From contig QFNI01000087.1 of the NCBI GenBank assembly GCA_003240775.1, positions 1 through 11,321 on the forward strand: a stretch of 11,321 bases of DNA, given 5' to 3'. Source of the DNA: Mesorhizobium amorphae (GTDB lineage Bacteria > Pseudomonadota > Alphaproteobacteria > Rhizobiales > Rhizobiaceae). Both the position numbers and the translations under genes were made by a program. How positions within the stretch are numbered: the first letter of the stretch is position 1; each line of letters starts with the position of its first letter. Below are positions 1-8,900 of the stretch, in pieces. The notes beneath the pieces were generated by a model. That model did no database searches and was not told the origin of the DNA. It was given only the letters and a program-made list of their open reading frames with translations.

Positions 1-2
1 AA

Positions 3-1283
3 GTTCTGCATCCGATAGCCAACCGGCCGATGCTCGCGCATGTGGCTGCAGCCGTCGAGGCGGCCGGCGCGTCGCGCACGGCCTTCGTGATCGGGCATGG
101 CGCGGAGAAGGTGCGCGAGGCCGCAGCCGGGTTCGCGAGCGGGGCGGAGTTCTTCGTGCAGGGCGAGCGGCTGGGCACGGCGCATGCGGTCCTTGCAGCG
201 CGCGAGGCGCTGGCGGCCGAGCCGGATGTGGTGCTCGTGACCTTTGGCGACACGCCGCTGATGACGGCCGAAGTGCTCGGCCGCGCGCGCGATGCCGTGC
301 TGGGCGGGGCGGCGGTGGCCGTTCTCGGCTTCCGCACGGAGCGGCCGACCGGCTATGGGCGGCTGATCGAGCGAAACGGCAAGCTCGCAGCCATCCGCGA
401 GGAAAAGGACTGCACGGAAGACGAGCGCCGCATCACGCTCTGCAACGGCGGCGCGATGGCGCTCGACGGCCATCATGCGCTGGAGTTGCTCGAGCGGATC
501 GGTAAGGCGAACGCCAAAGGCGAATTCTACTTGACCGACATCGTGGAACTGGCCGACCAGGCCGGGCTCGGTGCGACCGTCGTGGAATGCGACTTCGCGG
601 ATGTGCTGGGCATCAACAACCGGGCGGAGCTCGCCGAGGCGGAAGCCATCTGGCAGAGCCGCCGCCGCCGCGCGGCGATGCTCGATGGCGTGACGCTGAT
701 CGCGCCCGAAACCGTGTTCTTCTCGGCCGACACGGTGATCGGCGCGGATACGGTGGTGGAGCCCAATGTGTGGTTCGGGCCGGGCGTCAGCATCGCGGGC
801 GGCGCGCGCATCCTCGCCTTCTCGCATCTGGAAGGCACGAGCGTGGCCGAGGGTTGCGATGTCGGGCCCTTCGCGCGGCTGCGGCCGGGCGCGGAGCTTC
901 AGGCCCATGCCAAGGTCGGCAACTTCTGCGAGGTCAAGAAAGCGGTGGTGGGCGAAGGTGCGAAGGTGAACCACCTCACCTATATCGGCGACGCCTTCAT
1001 CGGCGCCGGCGCGAATATCGGCGCGGGCACCATCACCTGCAACTATGACGGCTACGGCAAGTTCGTGACCCGCATCGGCGAAAAGGCCTTCATCGGTTCC
1101 AACTCCTCGCTGGTCGCGCCGATCACGGTGGGGAACGGCGCCTATGTGGCGTCCGGCAGCGTGGTGACGCAGGACGTGCCGGACGACGCGCTGGCTTTCG
1201 GGCGCGCCAAGCAGGTGATCAAGGAAGGCCGCGCCAAGGCGCTCCGCGAAATCCGCGCCAAGGCTGCCGGCAAGAAGGTTTAG
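3..1283 (+). CDS. glmU: Bifunctional UDP-GlcNAc pyrophosphorylase / glucosamine-1-phosphate N-acetyltransferase, 5' end cut by window edge
   Basis: GlmU acetylates glucosamine-1-phosphate and then uridylates it to UDP-GlcNAc in the cytoplasm, supplying peptidoglycan and lipid A synthesis. The frame is open to the left edge and reads VLHPIANRPMLAH, which matches the part of the family just after the nucleotide-binding loop. The start and roughly the first 30 residues, including the GxGTRM signature, therefore lie outside the window; the ATG at 30 is internal. About 426 residues are visible, against about 456 for the E. coli protein. In the uridyltransferase domain GDTPLM (bases 246-263) carries the metal-binding Asp, followed by EFYLTDIVELA and GINNRAEL (from 609). 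From about base 700 the protein becomes hexapeptide repeats of a left-handed beta helix (IGADTVVEPNVWFGPGVSI). Acetyltransferase residues are visible in NHLTYIGD (the likely catalytic His is codon 972-974) and CNYDG. glmS follows after 166 bases on the same strand. The assignment is secure; only the N-terminus is unseen. Confidence 0.97.
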   Translation, partial: VLHPIANRPMLAHVAAAVEAAGASRTAFVIGHGAEKVREAAAGFASGAEFFVQGERLGTAHAVLAAREALAAEPDVVLVTFGDTPLMTAEVLGRARDAVLGGAAVAVLGFRTERPTGYGRLIERNGKLAAIREEKDCTEDERRITLCNGGAMALDGHHALELLERIGKANAKGEFYLTDIVELADQAGLGATVVECDFADVLGINNRAELAEAEAIWQSRRRRAAMLDGVTLIAPETVFFSADTVIGADTVVEPNVWFGPGVSIAGGARILAFSHLEGTSVAEGCDVGPFARLRPGAELQAHAKVGNFCEVKKAVVGEGAKVNHLTYIGDAFIGAGANIGAGTITCNYDGYGKFVTRIGEKAFIGSNSSLVAPITVGNGAYVASGSVVTQDVPDDALAFGRAKQVIKEGRAKALREIRAKAAGKKV

Positions 1284-1449
1284 CGAACCCGCTTACCCAG
1301 CGTTCACCGGCCATCATGTAGGTGTTGCGGAGGCGGCGTGGCGTGGCCTCCCAGGCTTTCGTCACGATCCGCAATCAAAAGTGAGTTCTGAACGGGCCTG
1401 CCGCCGACTTAGACAAGGCGCGGGGACGCGAGGGCCGAGGGGATCGAGC
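1284..1449 (+). other. glmU-glmS intergenic region with a weak hairpin
   Basis: This is a 166-base gap between two genes on the same strand. It contains one candidate stem, GGAGGC (1329-1334) with GCCTCC (1346-1351), separated by 11 bases and not followed by a run of T, so it is not a convincing terminator. I see no clear -35/-10 pair. Nothing resembles the glmS ribozyme known from Gram-positive bacteria. glmS could be read through from glmU or have its own promoter here; the sequence does not decide. Confidence 0.4.
1437..1443 (+). promoter_or_regulatory. Ribosome binding site of glmS
   Basis: GAGGGGA lies six bases before the ATG at 1450. It selects this ATG over the in-frame GTG at 1381, which would add 23 residues ahead of MCGIV and has no purine-rich site upstream. 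The choice matters because the residue after the initiator Met must be the catalytic Cys. Confidence 0.8.
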
Positions 1450-3273
1450 ATGTGTGGAATCGTTGCAGTGGTCAGCCACACGCCCGTGGCGCCCTTGATC
1501 GTGGACGCGCTGAAGCGCCTCGAATATCGCGGCTATGACTCGGCCGGCGTCGCCACCATCGACGGCGGCGAACTCGGCCGGCGGCGGGCCGAAGGCAAGC
1601 TGATCAACCTGGAAAAGCGCCTGCGCGACGAGCCGCTCGATGGTACGATCGGCATCGGCCACACGCGCTGGGCGACCCACGGGGTGCCGAACGAGACCAA
1701 CGCCCACCCGCATTTCTCGAACGGGGTGGCCATCGTCCACAACGGCATCATCGAGAACTTCGCGGAACTGCGCACGGAACTGACAGCCGACGGCTACGAA
1801 TTCGCCTCGCAGACCGACACGGAGGTGGTGGCCCATCTCGTGGCGCGTGAGATGGCCGGAGGGCTCGCGCCCGTCGATGCTGCGCACTCGGCGCTCAAGC
1901 GCCTGCGCGGCGCTTTCGCGCTGGCCATCATGTTTGGCGGCGACGAGGACCTGATCGTGGGCGCCCGCAACGGGCCGCCGCTGGCCGTGGGCCACGGCGA
2001 GGGTGAGATGTTCCTGGGTTCGGACGCCATCGCGCTCGCACCTTTCACCAACTCGATCACCTATCTGGAAGACGGCGACTGGGTGGTTCTGCGCCGCAAC
2101 ACGCTCGACATCTTCGACATCGAGGGGCAGCCCGTCTCGCGCTCGCGCCAGCAGTCGATCGGCACGAGCTACATGGTGGACAAGGGCAACCACCGGCACT
2201 TCATGGAAAAGGAGATCCACGAGCAGCCGGAAGTCATCTCGCACACGCTGGCCCACTATCTCGATTTCACCGCATCAAAAGCGAAGGCGCTCGATCTGCC
2301 CATCGACTTCGCGCGGATCGACCGCCTGTCGATCGCCGCCTGTGGCACGGCTTTTCTCGCGGGCTCGATCGCCAAATACTGGTTCGAGCGCATCGCCAAA
2401 CTGCCGGTCGACATCGATGTGGCCTCGGAATTCCGCTACCGCGAGATGCCGATCTCCATGCGGAGTGCGGCACTCTTCGTCTCGCAGTCGGGCGAGACGG
2501 CGGATACGCTGGCCTCGCTGCGCTACTGCCGCAAGGCGGGGGTGCCGATCGGGGCCGTGGTGAACGTGCGGGAATCGACCATCGCGCGAGAATCCGACGT
2601 GACGCTGCCCACACTCGCCGGCCCCGAGATCGGGGTGGCCTCCACCAAGGCCTTCACCTGCCAGCTGTCTGTGCTCGCATCGCTCGTGGTGCGCGCGGCG
2701 TCCCTGCGCGGCGCGATCACGGAGGAAGAGGAGCGCGATCTCGTGCGCTCCTTGTCGGAAGTGCCGGGCATCGCCACGCAGGTGCTGCGGCTGGCGCCCC
2801 AGATCGAGAAGGTGGCACGGGAACTCTCGCACTACCGCCATGTGCTCTATCTCGGGCGCGACACGTCGTTCCCGCTGGCGGTGGAGGGCGCGCTGAAGCT
2901 GAAGGAAATCTCCTACATCCATGCCGAGGGCTATGCGGCGGGCGAGCTTAAGCACGGGCCGATCGCGCTGATCGACGAGAACATGCCGGTGATCGTGATC
3001 GCACCGCATGACCGCATCTTCGAGAAGACGGTGTCGAACATGCAGGAGGTTGCTGCGCGCGGCGGCAAGATCATCCTGATCACCGATCGGAAGGGTGCCG
3101 AGCATTCCACGGTGAAGACGCTGGAAACGATCGTGCTGCCGGATGTGCCGGACTTCGTGACGCCGATCGTCTACGCGCTGCCGATCCAGATGCTGGCCTA
3201 TTACACGGCGGTGTTCATGGGCACGGATGTGGACCAGCCGCGGAATCTGGCGAAGTCGGTGACGGTGGAGTAG
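1450..3273 (+). CDS. glmS: Glutamine--fructose-6-phosphate aminotransferase (isomerizing)
   Basis: GlmS converts fructose-6-phosphate and glutamine to glucosamine-6-phosphate and glutamate, the first committed step towards UDP-GlcNAc. It has 607 residues, close to the 609 of E. coli. The N-terminal class II glutaminase domain begins MCGIVAVV; Cys2 becomes the N-terminal nucleophile once Met is removed. RGYDSAG (27-33), GHTRWATHG (70-78) and HNGIIEN (97-103) form the glutamine site. Two SIS sugar-isomerase domains follow, with ACGTAFLAG around Cys298, SQSGETADT from 345, STKAF, and GELKHGPIAL with His502, matching the His that opens the sugar ring in E. coli. The C-terminus ends in KSVTVE, the usual tail that covers the active site. 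Nodulation genes of rhizobia include a paralogue, nodM, but adjacency to glmU favours the housekeeping gene. It converges on recG. Confidence 0.98.
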   Translation: MCGIVAVVSHTPVAPLIVDALKRLEYRGYDSAGVATIDGGELGRRRAEGKLINLEKRLRDEPLDGTIGIGHTRWATHGVPNETNAHPHFSNGVAIVHNGIIENFAELRTELTADGYEFASQTDTEVVAHLVAREMAGGLAPVDAAHSALKRLRGAFALAIMFGGDEDLIVGARNGPPLAVGHGEGEMFLGSDAIALAPFTNSITYLEDGDWVVLRRNTLDIFDIEGQPVSRSRQQSIGTSYMVDKGNHRHFMEKEIHEQPEVISHTLAHYLDFTASKAKALDLPIDFARIDRLSIAACGTAFLAGSIAKYWFERIAKLPVDIDVASEFRYREMPISMRSAALFVSQSGETADTLASLRYCRKAGVPIGAVVNVRESTIARESDVTLPTLAGPEIGVASTKAFTCQLSVLASLVVRAASLRGAITEEEERDLVRSLSEVPGIATQVLRLAPQIEKVARELSHYRHVLYLGRDTSFPLAVEGALKLKEISYIHAEGYAAGELKHGPIALIDENMPVIVIAPHDRIFEKTVSNMQEVAARGGKIILITDRKGAEHSTVKTLETIVLPDVPDFVTPIVYALPIQMLAYYTAVFMGTDVDQPRNLAKSVTVE

Positions 3274-3307
3274 GGGTTCTGGGCCCTCAGCGGGTCGGGT
3301 AGGTCAC

Positions 3308-3441
3308 GGCATGGATTCTCGGGTCGAGCCCGAGAATGACGGGGATGGGAGGGAGACGGCTAACCGGCGAGGTTGGTGAGCTTCACTCTCCAGTTCCACC
3401 TAATCTTCGTCATTGTCGGGCTCGACCCGAGAATCCATGCC
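3308..3441. repeat. Paired inverted repeat between glmS and recG, possible two-way terminator
   Basis: The left arm (3308-3341) and right arm (3408-3441) are 34 bases each and are reverse complements with one mismatch (position 3415), separated by 66 bases. Each arm is itself a palindrome. On the left ATTCTCGGG (3315-3323) pairs perfectly with CCCGAGAAT (3329-3337) around a 5-base loop; on the right, 3412-3420 pairs with 3426-3434 with one mismatch, again around five bases. From memory, units of this kind (GGATTCTCGGGTC type) are common intergenic repeats in alphaproteobacteria. Lying between the 3' ends of two convergent genes, it could end transcription from both sides; there is no T-run, so that role is inferred. 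Confidence 0.85.
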
Positions 3442-3482
3442 ACGACGTTTCCAACCCGCCCAAGTCTGCCCGAAGGGCGTCC

Positions 3483-5591
3483 CTAGCCTGCATCCAGAAG
3501 CCGCACCGCCTCTTCCCGGCCGAACAGGTGCAGCAGCAGGCGGATGGCCTGGCCGCGGTCGGACGCCAGTTCGGGGTCGCGTTGCAGCAGGAGCTTGGCA
3601 TCGTTGCGGGCGGTCTCCAGCAGGTCGGCGTGGAGGTCGAGCTTGGCGATCTGGAAGCCGGGCATTCCCGACTGCCGCGTCCCGAGCAATTCCCCCTCGC
3701 CGCGCAGGCGCAAGTCTTCTTCGGCGATGCGAAAGCCGTCTTCGGTTTCGCGCATGACGCTCAGCCGCTGCTTGGCGGTTTCGCCGAGCGGCTCCTTGTA
3801 GAGCAGAACGCAGGAAGAGGGTTTCTGCCCCCGCCCGACGCGGCCGCGAAGCTGGTGAAGCTGGGCCAGGCCGAAGCGCTCGGCGTGCTCAATCACGATG
3901 ATCGTGGCATCGGGCACGTCAACGCCCACCTCGACCACGGTGGTGGCGACGAGCACGCGTGTCTCGCCTTCCTTGAAACGGCGCATCGCTTCGTCCTTGT
4001 CGCGACCGGCCATGCGGCCGTGCACGAGGCCGAGCTGGGCACCGAAGATGTGCTGAAGCGATTCGAACCGCTCCTGGGCGGCGGTGAGGTCGATTTCCTC
4101 GGACTCTTCCACCAAGGGGCAGATCCAGTAGGCCTTCTGGCCGTCGGCGACCGCCTCCTTGATCCGGTTCACGAGATCGCCCAGGCGCTCCTCGGGCAGG
4201 GTCACCGTGCGGATCGGCTTGCGGCCGGCGGGCTTCTCGGTGAGGCGCGAGGACTCCATGTCCCCGAATGCCGCCAGCACCAGCGTGCGGGGGATGGGCG
4301 TCGCCGTCATCACCAGCATGTCGGGGCTTTGGCCCTTGTCGCTGATGGCGAGCCGCTGGTGGACGCCGAAGCGGTGCTGCTCGTCCACCACGACGAGGCC
4401 GAGATTGTGGAAGGCGACGTGCTCCTGGAAGAGCGCATGGGTGCCGATGGCCATGTGGATCGTGCCGCCCGCGAGGCCGGCCAGGATCTCGGCGCGCTCG
4501 CGGCCCTTTTCGCGGCCCGTGAGCACGGCGGCACGCAAGCCTGCGGCTTCCGCCAGCGGGCCGATCGTGGCGAAGTGCTGGCGCGACAGGATCTCGGTAG
4601 GAGCCATCAGCGCAGACTGATGGCCGGCCTCGGCGGCGCGCGCCATGGCGAGCAGCGCCACCACCGTCTTGCCCGAGCCGACATCGCCCTGCAGCAGGCG
4701 CAGCATGCGGTCGGGGCTTTGGAGATCGGTCTCGATGTCGCGGACGGCTGCATCCTGCGAGGCCGTCAGCGTATAGGGCAGGGCAGTGCGGATGCGGCCA
4801 GTCAGCGCGTCCGTGAACGCCATCGCCCGGCCTTCCTCGCGCGCCGTGCGGCCCCGCACGAGCGCGAGCGCGATCTGGCCCGACAAAAGCTCGTCATAGG
4901 CGAGCCGGCGCCACGCGGGGGATTCGGGACCGTTATGGCTCGCCTCGGTCGGCTCGTGAACGGCGCGCAGCGCTTCGGCGAAGGAGGCGAAGCCCTCGCG
5001 GCGCAGCACGGCCTGGTCCTGCCATTCGGCGAGCACCGGCAAGCGGTCGAGCGCCTGGGCGATGGCGCGGCGCAGGAGCTTGGTGGAGAGCCCCGCCGTG
5101 CCGGGATAGACGGGCTCGATCAGAGGCAGCGAGGCGGCGTCCACTGCCAGCGCCATGTGGTCGGGGTGGACCATGTTCGGCCGCCCGTTGAACCATTCCA
5201 TCTTGCCGCTGACCACCACATGCTCGCCAACCGGCAGCTGGCGCTCGAGCCAGATGCCCTGCGCGCGGAAGAAGGTGAGGGCGATCTCGCCCGTGTCGTC
5301 ATGCGCGTAGACGCGGTAGGGCACGTTGGGGGTGTTGCGCGGCGGCGCCTGGTGGCGGTCCACACGCAGGTCGAGCGTGACCACGGCCCCTTCGGGCGAA
5401 AGCGCGATGCCTGGGCGCAGCGTGCGGTCGATCACGGAGTGGGGCAGGGTGAAGAGAAGGTCCGCCACCCGCGCATGGCGGGGGCCGAGATCGGCGGGCA
5501 CGATCTTTGCGATCAGCACGGCGACCTTTTCCCCCACGCCGCTGAGCACGGTGATCGGGGCGAACAGCGGATCGAGAAGCGAGGGGCGCAT
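3483..5591 (-). CDS. recG: ATP-dependent DNA helicase RecG
   Basis: RecG is a double-strand DNA translocase that regresses stalled replication forks and moves branched DNA and R-loops during repair. The protein has 702 residues, close to E. coli RecG at 693. The N-terminal third is the wedge region with an OB fold (RVYAHDDTGEIALTFFRA, then VVVSGKMEWFNGRPNMVHPD). The motor has Walker A GDVGSGKT (302-309), Walker B DEQH (403-406), motif III TATPIPRT, ATTVVEVGVDVP and motif VI QLRGRVGR (580-587). The TRG motif that couples ATP use to DNA movement follows at 618-642 (EDGF..AEEDLRLRG, ending in QSG). The ATG at 5589-5591 is the only ATG start possible, as an in-frame stop lies four codons upstream. 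I see no clear Shine-Dalgarno sequence before it. The gene is divergent from sdhE-mfd and converges on glmS. Confidence 0.98.
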   Translation of the reverse strand: MRPSLLDPLFAPITVLSGVGEKVAVLIAKIVPADLGPRHARVADLLFTLPHSVIDRTLRPGIALSPEGAVVTLDLRVDRHQAPPRNTPNVPYRVYAHDDTGEIALTFFRAQGIWLERQLPVGEHVVVSGKMEWFNGRPNMVHPDHMALAVDAASLPLIEPVYPGTAGLSTKLLRRAIAQALDRLPVLAEWQDQAVLRREGFASFAEALRAVHEPTEASHNGPESPAWRRLAYDELLSGQIALALVRGRTAREEGRAMAFTDALTGRIRTALPYTLTASQDAAVRDIETDLQSPDRMLRLLQGDVGSGKTVVALLAMARAAEAGHQSALMAPTEILSRQHFATIGPLAEAAGLRAAVLTGREKGRERAEILAGLAGGTIHMAIGTHALFQEHVAFHNLGLVVVDEQHRFGVHQRLAISDKGQSPDMLVMTATPIPRTLVLAAFGDMESSRLTEKPAGRKPIRTVTLPEERLGDLVNRIKEAVADGQKAYWICPLVEESEEIDLTAAQERFESLQHIFGAQLGLVHGRMAGRDKDEAMRRFKEGETRVLVATTVVEVGVDVPDATIIVIEHAERFGLAQLHQLRGRVGRGQKPSSCVLLYKEPLGETAKQRLSVMRETEDGFRIAEEDLRLRGEGELLGTRQSGMPGFQIAKLDLHADLLETARNDAKLLLQRDPELASDRGQAIRLLLHLFGREEAVRLLDAG

Positions 5592-5682
5592 GCCATGCAG
5601 TTAGTCTGCCCGGCCCCGGCTTGCAAAGCTGGCGGAACGGGCTTGCGCGCTATATCGGGGCATGGCGCGCGGGAGAACGGGC
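5592..5682. promoter_or_regulatory. Divergent control region between recG and sdhE
   Basis: These 91 bases must hold the start signals for sdhE-mfd and probably for recG, since the two units diverge from here. A short stem, CCGGCTT (5616-5622) with AAGCTGG (5626-5632) around GCA, with one G-T pair, is the only symmetrical element. TTGCAA (5621) and TATATC (5651) look like promoter boxes but are 24 bases apart, too far for a sigma-70 promoter. The promoter role is inferred from gene orientation, not from recognised boxes. Confidence 0.4.
5671..5677 (+). promoter_or_regulatory. Ribosome binding site of sdhE
   Basis: GGGAGAA ends five bases before the ATG at 5683. The other in-frame ATG, at 5662, has only GGGG one base upstream, which is too close to act. 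The site therefore favours the shorter 96-residue protein. Confidence 0.6.
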
Positions 5683-5973
5683 ATGGACGACAGCAACTGG
5701 GAACACCGCCGCAAGCGCGCGCGCTTCCGCTCCTGGCATCGCGGAATGCGCGAGATGGACCTGATCCTCGGACCCTTCGCGGACGCCCATGCGGGCGCCT
5801 TGACCCCCGAGGAATTGGAACAATATGAAGCCTTCCTCGACCTCAACGACGCCGACCTGCTCGGCTGGATCACCGGCGGGCGCGCCAGCCGGCCGGCATC
5901 GAGCGCTCCCGAATGGGCGCTTCCGCTGATCGGCCGCCTCCGCGAGCGCCTCGCAACGCAGAACCATCCATGA
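5683..5973 (+). CDS. sdhE: FAD assembly factor SdhE (YgfY/DUF339 family)
   Basis: SdhE is a small cytoplasmic protein that helps attach FAD covalently to the flavoprotein subunit of succinate dehydrogenase. The product has 96 residues from the ATG at 5683 (103 if the ATG at 5662 is used), slightly longer than the 88 of E. coli. The basic N-terminus (WEHRRKRARFRSW) leads into the family's RGxxE motif, here RGMRE at residues 20-24, followed by MDLILGPFAD. An acidic helical stretch, LTPEELEQYEAFLDLNDADLLGWI, matches the rest of the five-helix fold. No signal peptide or membrane segment is present. Its stop codon overlaps the start of mfd by four bases (ATGA, 5970-5973). No succinate dehydrogenase gene is in the window, so its substrate lies elsewhere. 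Family assignment is firm; the exact start is less so. Confidence 0.92.
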   Translation: MDDSNWEHRRKRARFRSWHRGMREMDLILGPFADAHAGALTPEELEQYEAFLDLNDADLLGWITGGRASRPASSAPEWALPLIGRLRERLATQNHP

Positions 5974-8900
5974 CGCTTTTCGACCCGATCGGGCTTGCCA
6001 AGGCGAAGCCCGGCTTTTCCATTCTCGACGAGGTGGCGGACGGCCATGCGGGCTTCGCGCTCGCGCGGGCGGCAGCCGAGCTCGCGCCCGACGGGCCGCT
6101 GCTGTTCATCGCGCGCGATGGACAGCGCCTGCCGACGCTTCGCGACGTGCTGGCCTTCGCTGCAACCGAGACACCCGTTCTCGAACTGCCGGCCTGGGAT
6201 TGCCTGCCCTATGATCGGGTCTCACCCAGCGCGGAGACGGCTGCAAGGCGCCTGGAAGCGATGGCGGGGCTGGCGGCGCTCCGCAAGAAACCGCACCGCG
6301 CGATCGTTCTCGCGACCGCGAACGCGCTTCTCCAGCGCATGCCGCCGGCCGACCTGATCGCGGCCCAGGGCTTCTTCGCCAAGCCGGGCAACCAGGTCGA
6401 CATGAAGGACCTGGTGGCGCGGCTCGAGGGCGCGGCCTTCGAGCGCGTGGGCACCGTGCGCGAGGTCGGGCAATATGCCGTGCGCGGCGGCATCCTCGAT
6501 CTCTTCGCGCCCGGCACCGACGAGCCCATGCGGCTCGATTTCTTCGGCGACACGCTGGAATCGATCCGCGCCTTCGATCCTGCCACCCAGCGCACCACGG
6601 GCCAGCGGACGTCCGTCAGCCTTCAGGCGATGACGGAGGTGACGCTGTCGCCCGAGACGATCGCGCGCTTTCGCCGCTCCTACATCGAGACGTTCGGCGC
6701 GCCGAGCCGCGACGACGCGCTCTATGCCGCCATCTCCGAAGGACGCCGCTTCGCCGGCATGGAGCACTGGCTGCCCTTCTTCTACGAGCAGTTGGACACG
6801 CTGTTCGACTACCTGCCGGATGCGCCGATCCTGTTCGATCACCTTGCGCGCGAGGCCGTGTCCGAGCGGCACACGCTGGTGCTCGACCATTACGACGCGC
6901 GCATGAAGCAGGCGGCAGCGGGCACCAAGGACGCCGTGCCCTACAAGCCCGTGCCGCCGGACCAGATGTTCTTGGAGCCGGCGGAGATCACCGCACGCGC
7001 CGAGCGCAGGGTGGCGGTGGAAATGACGCCGTTCGCGACGCCGGACGCCGGCCCGCGCAAGGTGTTCCACGCAGGCTCCCGCGAGGGCCGTTCCTTCGAA
7101 CGCGAGCGGGCTGACCCCGACGCCAACGTGTTTGAGGCGGCGGTAGACCATGTGGCCGATGTGCGCGCCAAGGGCCGCCGCGTGCTCCTGGCGGGATGGA
7201 CGGCGGGTTCGCTCGACCGCCTGGCGCAGATCATGGGCGAGCACGGGCTTTCGCGGCTCAAGGGCGCGGACACGCTCCAGGCTGCCGACAAGCTAGCCAA
7301 GAACGAGGCGGGGCTTGTGGTGCTGCCCATCGAGGCGGGCTTCGAGACCGACCGGCTGGTCGTGGTGGCCGAGCAGGACATCCTGGGCGACCGCCTCATC
7401 CGGCGCTCCAAGAAGCGCAAGAAGGGGGCAGACTTCATCGCGGAGGTCTCCTCGCTCAATGCGGGCGACATCGTGGTGCATTCCGACCACGGCATCGGGC
7501 GCTTCATCGGCCTGAAGACGATCCAAGCGCTGGGTGCGCCGCACGACTGCGTGGAAATCCACTATGCGGGCGACGACCGGTTGTTTCTGCCGGTGGAGAA
7601 CATCGAGCTTCTGTCGCGCTACGGCTCGGATTCGGCCGAGGCGCATCTCGACAAGCTGGGCGGCGGGGCGTGGCAGGCGCGCAAGGCCCGCCTCAAGCGG
7701 CGCCTGCTCGACATGGCCGGTGGGCTGATCCGCCTGGCTGCCGAGCGCCAGACGCGGGCGGCCCCCGCGATGCACCCGGCCGAAGGCGTCTATGGCGAGT
7801 TCGCGGCGCGCTTTCCCTACGAGGAGACCGACGACCAGCAGAACGCCATCGACGCCGTGATGGAGGATTTGGGCGCGGGCCGCCCGATGGACCGACTGAT
7901 CTGCGGCGATGTGGGCTTCGGCAAGACGGAAGTGGCGCTGCGCGCGGCGTTTCTGGCGGCCATGGAAGGCTTCCAGGTGGCGGTGGTGGTGCCGACCACG
8001 CTGCTGGCGCGCCAGCACTACAAGACGTTCTCCCAACGCTTCTCAGGGCTCCCCGTCACCGTGCGCCAAGCATCGCGGCTGGTGACGGCGAAGGAGCTGG
8101 CCGAAACCAAGAAGGGCATCGCGGAAGGCAAGGTGGAGATCGTGGTCGGCACCCACGCGCTGTTGTCCTCGGCCGTTTCGTTCAAGAACCTCGGCTTGCT
8201 GATCATCGACGAGGAGCAGCATTTTGGGGTGAAGCACAAGGAGCGGCTGAAGGAGCTGAAGTCGGACGTGCATGTGCTCACGCTTTCGGCCACGCCCATC
8301 CCGCGCACGCTGCAGCTCGCCCTGACGGGCGTGCGCGAGCTGTCGCTGATCGCGACCCCGCCGGTCGACCGCATGGCGGTGCGCACCTTCATCTCGCCCT
8401 TCGACCCGCTGGTGATCCGCGAGACGCTGCTGCGCGAGCGCTATCGCGGCGGGCAGAGCTTCTACGTTGTGCCGCGCATCGCGGATCTGGAGGAAGTGCG
8501 CGACTTCCTGACAACGGAAGTGCCCGAACTCAAGGTCGCGACCGCCAACGGGCAGATGCCGGCAGGCGAGCTCGATGACATCATGAACGCCTTCTACGAC
8601 GGCAAGTACGATGTGCTGCTCTCCACGACGATCGTGGAATCGGGCCTCGACGTTCCCACCGCGAACACGCTGATCGTGCACCGGGCCGACATGTTCGGTC
8701 TGGCGCAGCTTTATCAGCTGCGCGGTCGCGTCGGCCGCTCCAAGGTGCGCGCCTATGCGCTGTTCACGCTGCCGGCCAACCGCACGCTGACGCAAACGGC
8801 GGAGCGGCGATTGAAGGTGCTGCAATCGCTCGACACGCTGGGCGCGGGCTTCCAGCTGGCCTCCCACGACCTCGACATCCGCGGCGCAGGCAACCTGTTG

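Noticed and set aside
1329..1351. A rho-independent terminator after glmU
   Set aside because: The stem is only six base pairs with an 11-base loop and no T-run follows; glmS lies downstream on the same strand, so read-through is equally likely.
1381..1449. An upstream GTG start for glmS adding 23 residues
   Set aside because: The catalytic Cys must follow the initiator Met directly, and a good ribosome site precedes the ATG at 1450.
1375..2256. A 293-codon minus-strand frame opposite glmS
   Set aside because: It lies over the conserved glutaminase domain of GlmS and has no motif of its own.
5621..5656. TTGCAA and TATATC as a sigma-70 promoter for sdhE
   Set aside because: The spacing is 24 bases instead of about 17, and no better -35 match lies at the right distance from TATATC.
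3336..5828. An 830-codon open frame on the plus strand, covering all of recG in antisense
   Set aside because: Its codons lie exactly opposite recG codons, so a stop would require TTA, CTA or TCA in recG. These codons are rare in such GC-rich genes, so long antisense frames arise by default. The translation is rich in Arg, His and Gly with no family motif, whereas recG carries all helicase motifs.
5601..6047. A 148-codon minus-strand frame across sdhE and the start of mfd
   Set aside because: It overlaps two genes with clear family motifs and is low-complexity and Arg/Ser-rich.
7196..8578. A 460-codon plus-strand frame in another register within mfd
   Set aside because: It is a GC-driven shadow, very rich in Gly, Ala and Arg, overlapping the conserved motor domain of Mfd.
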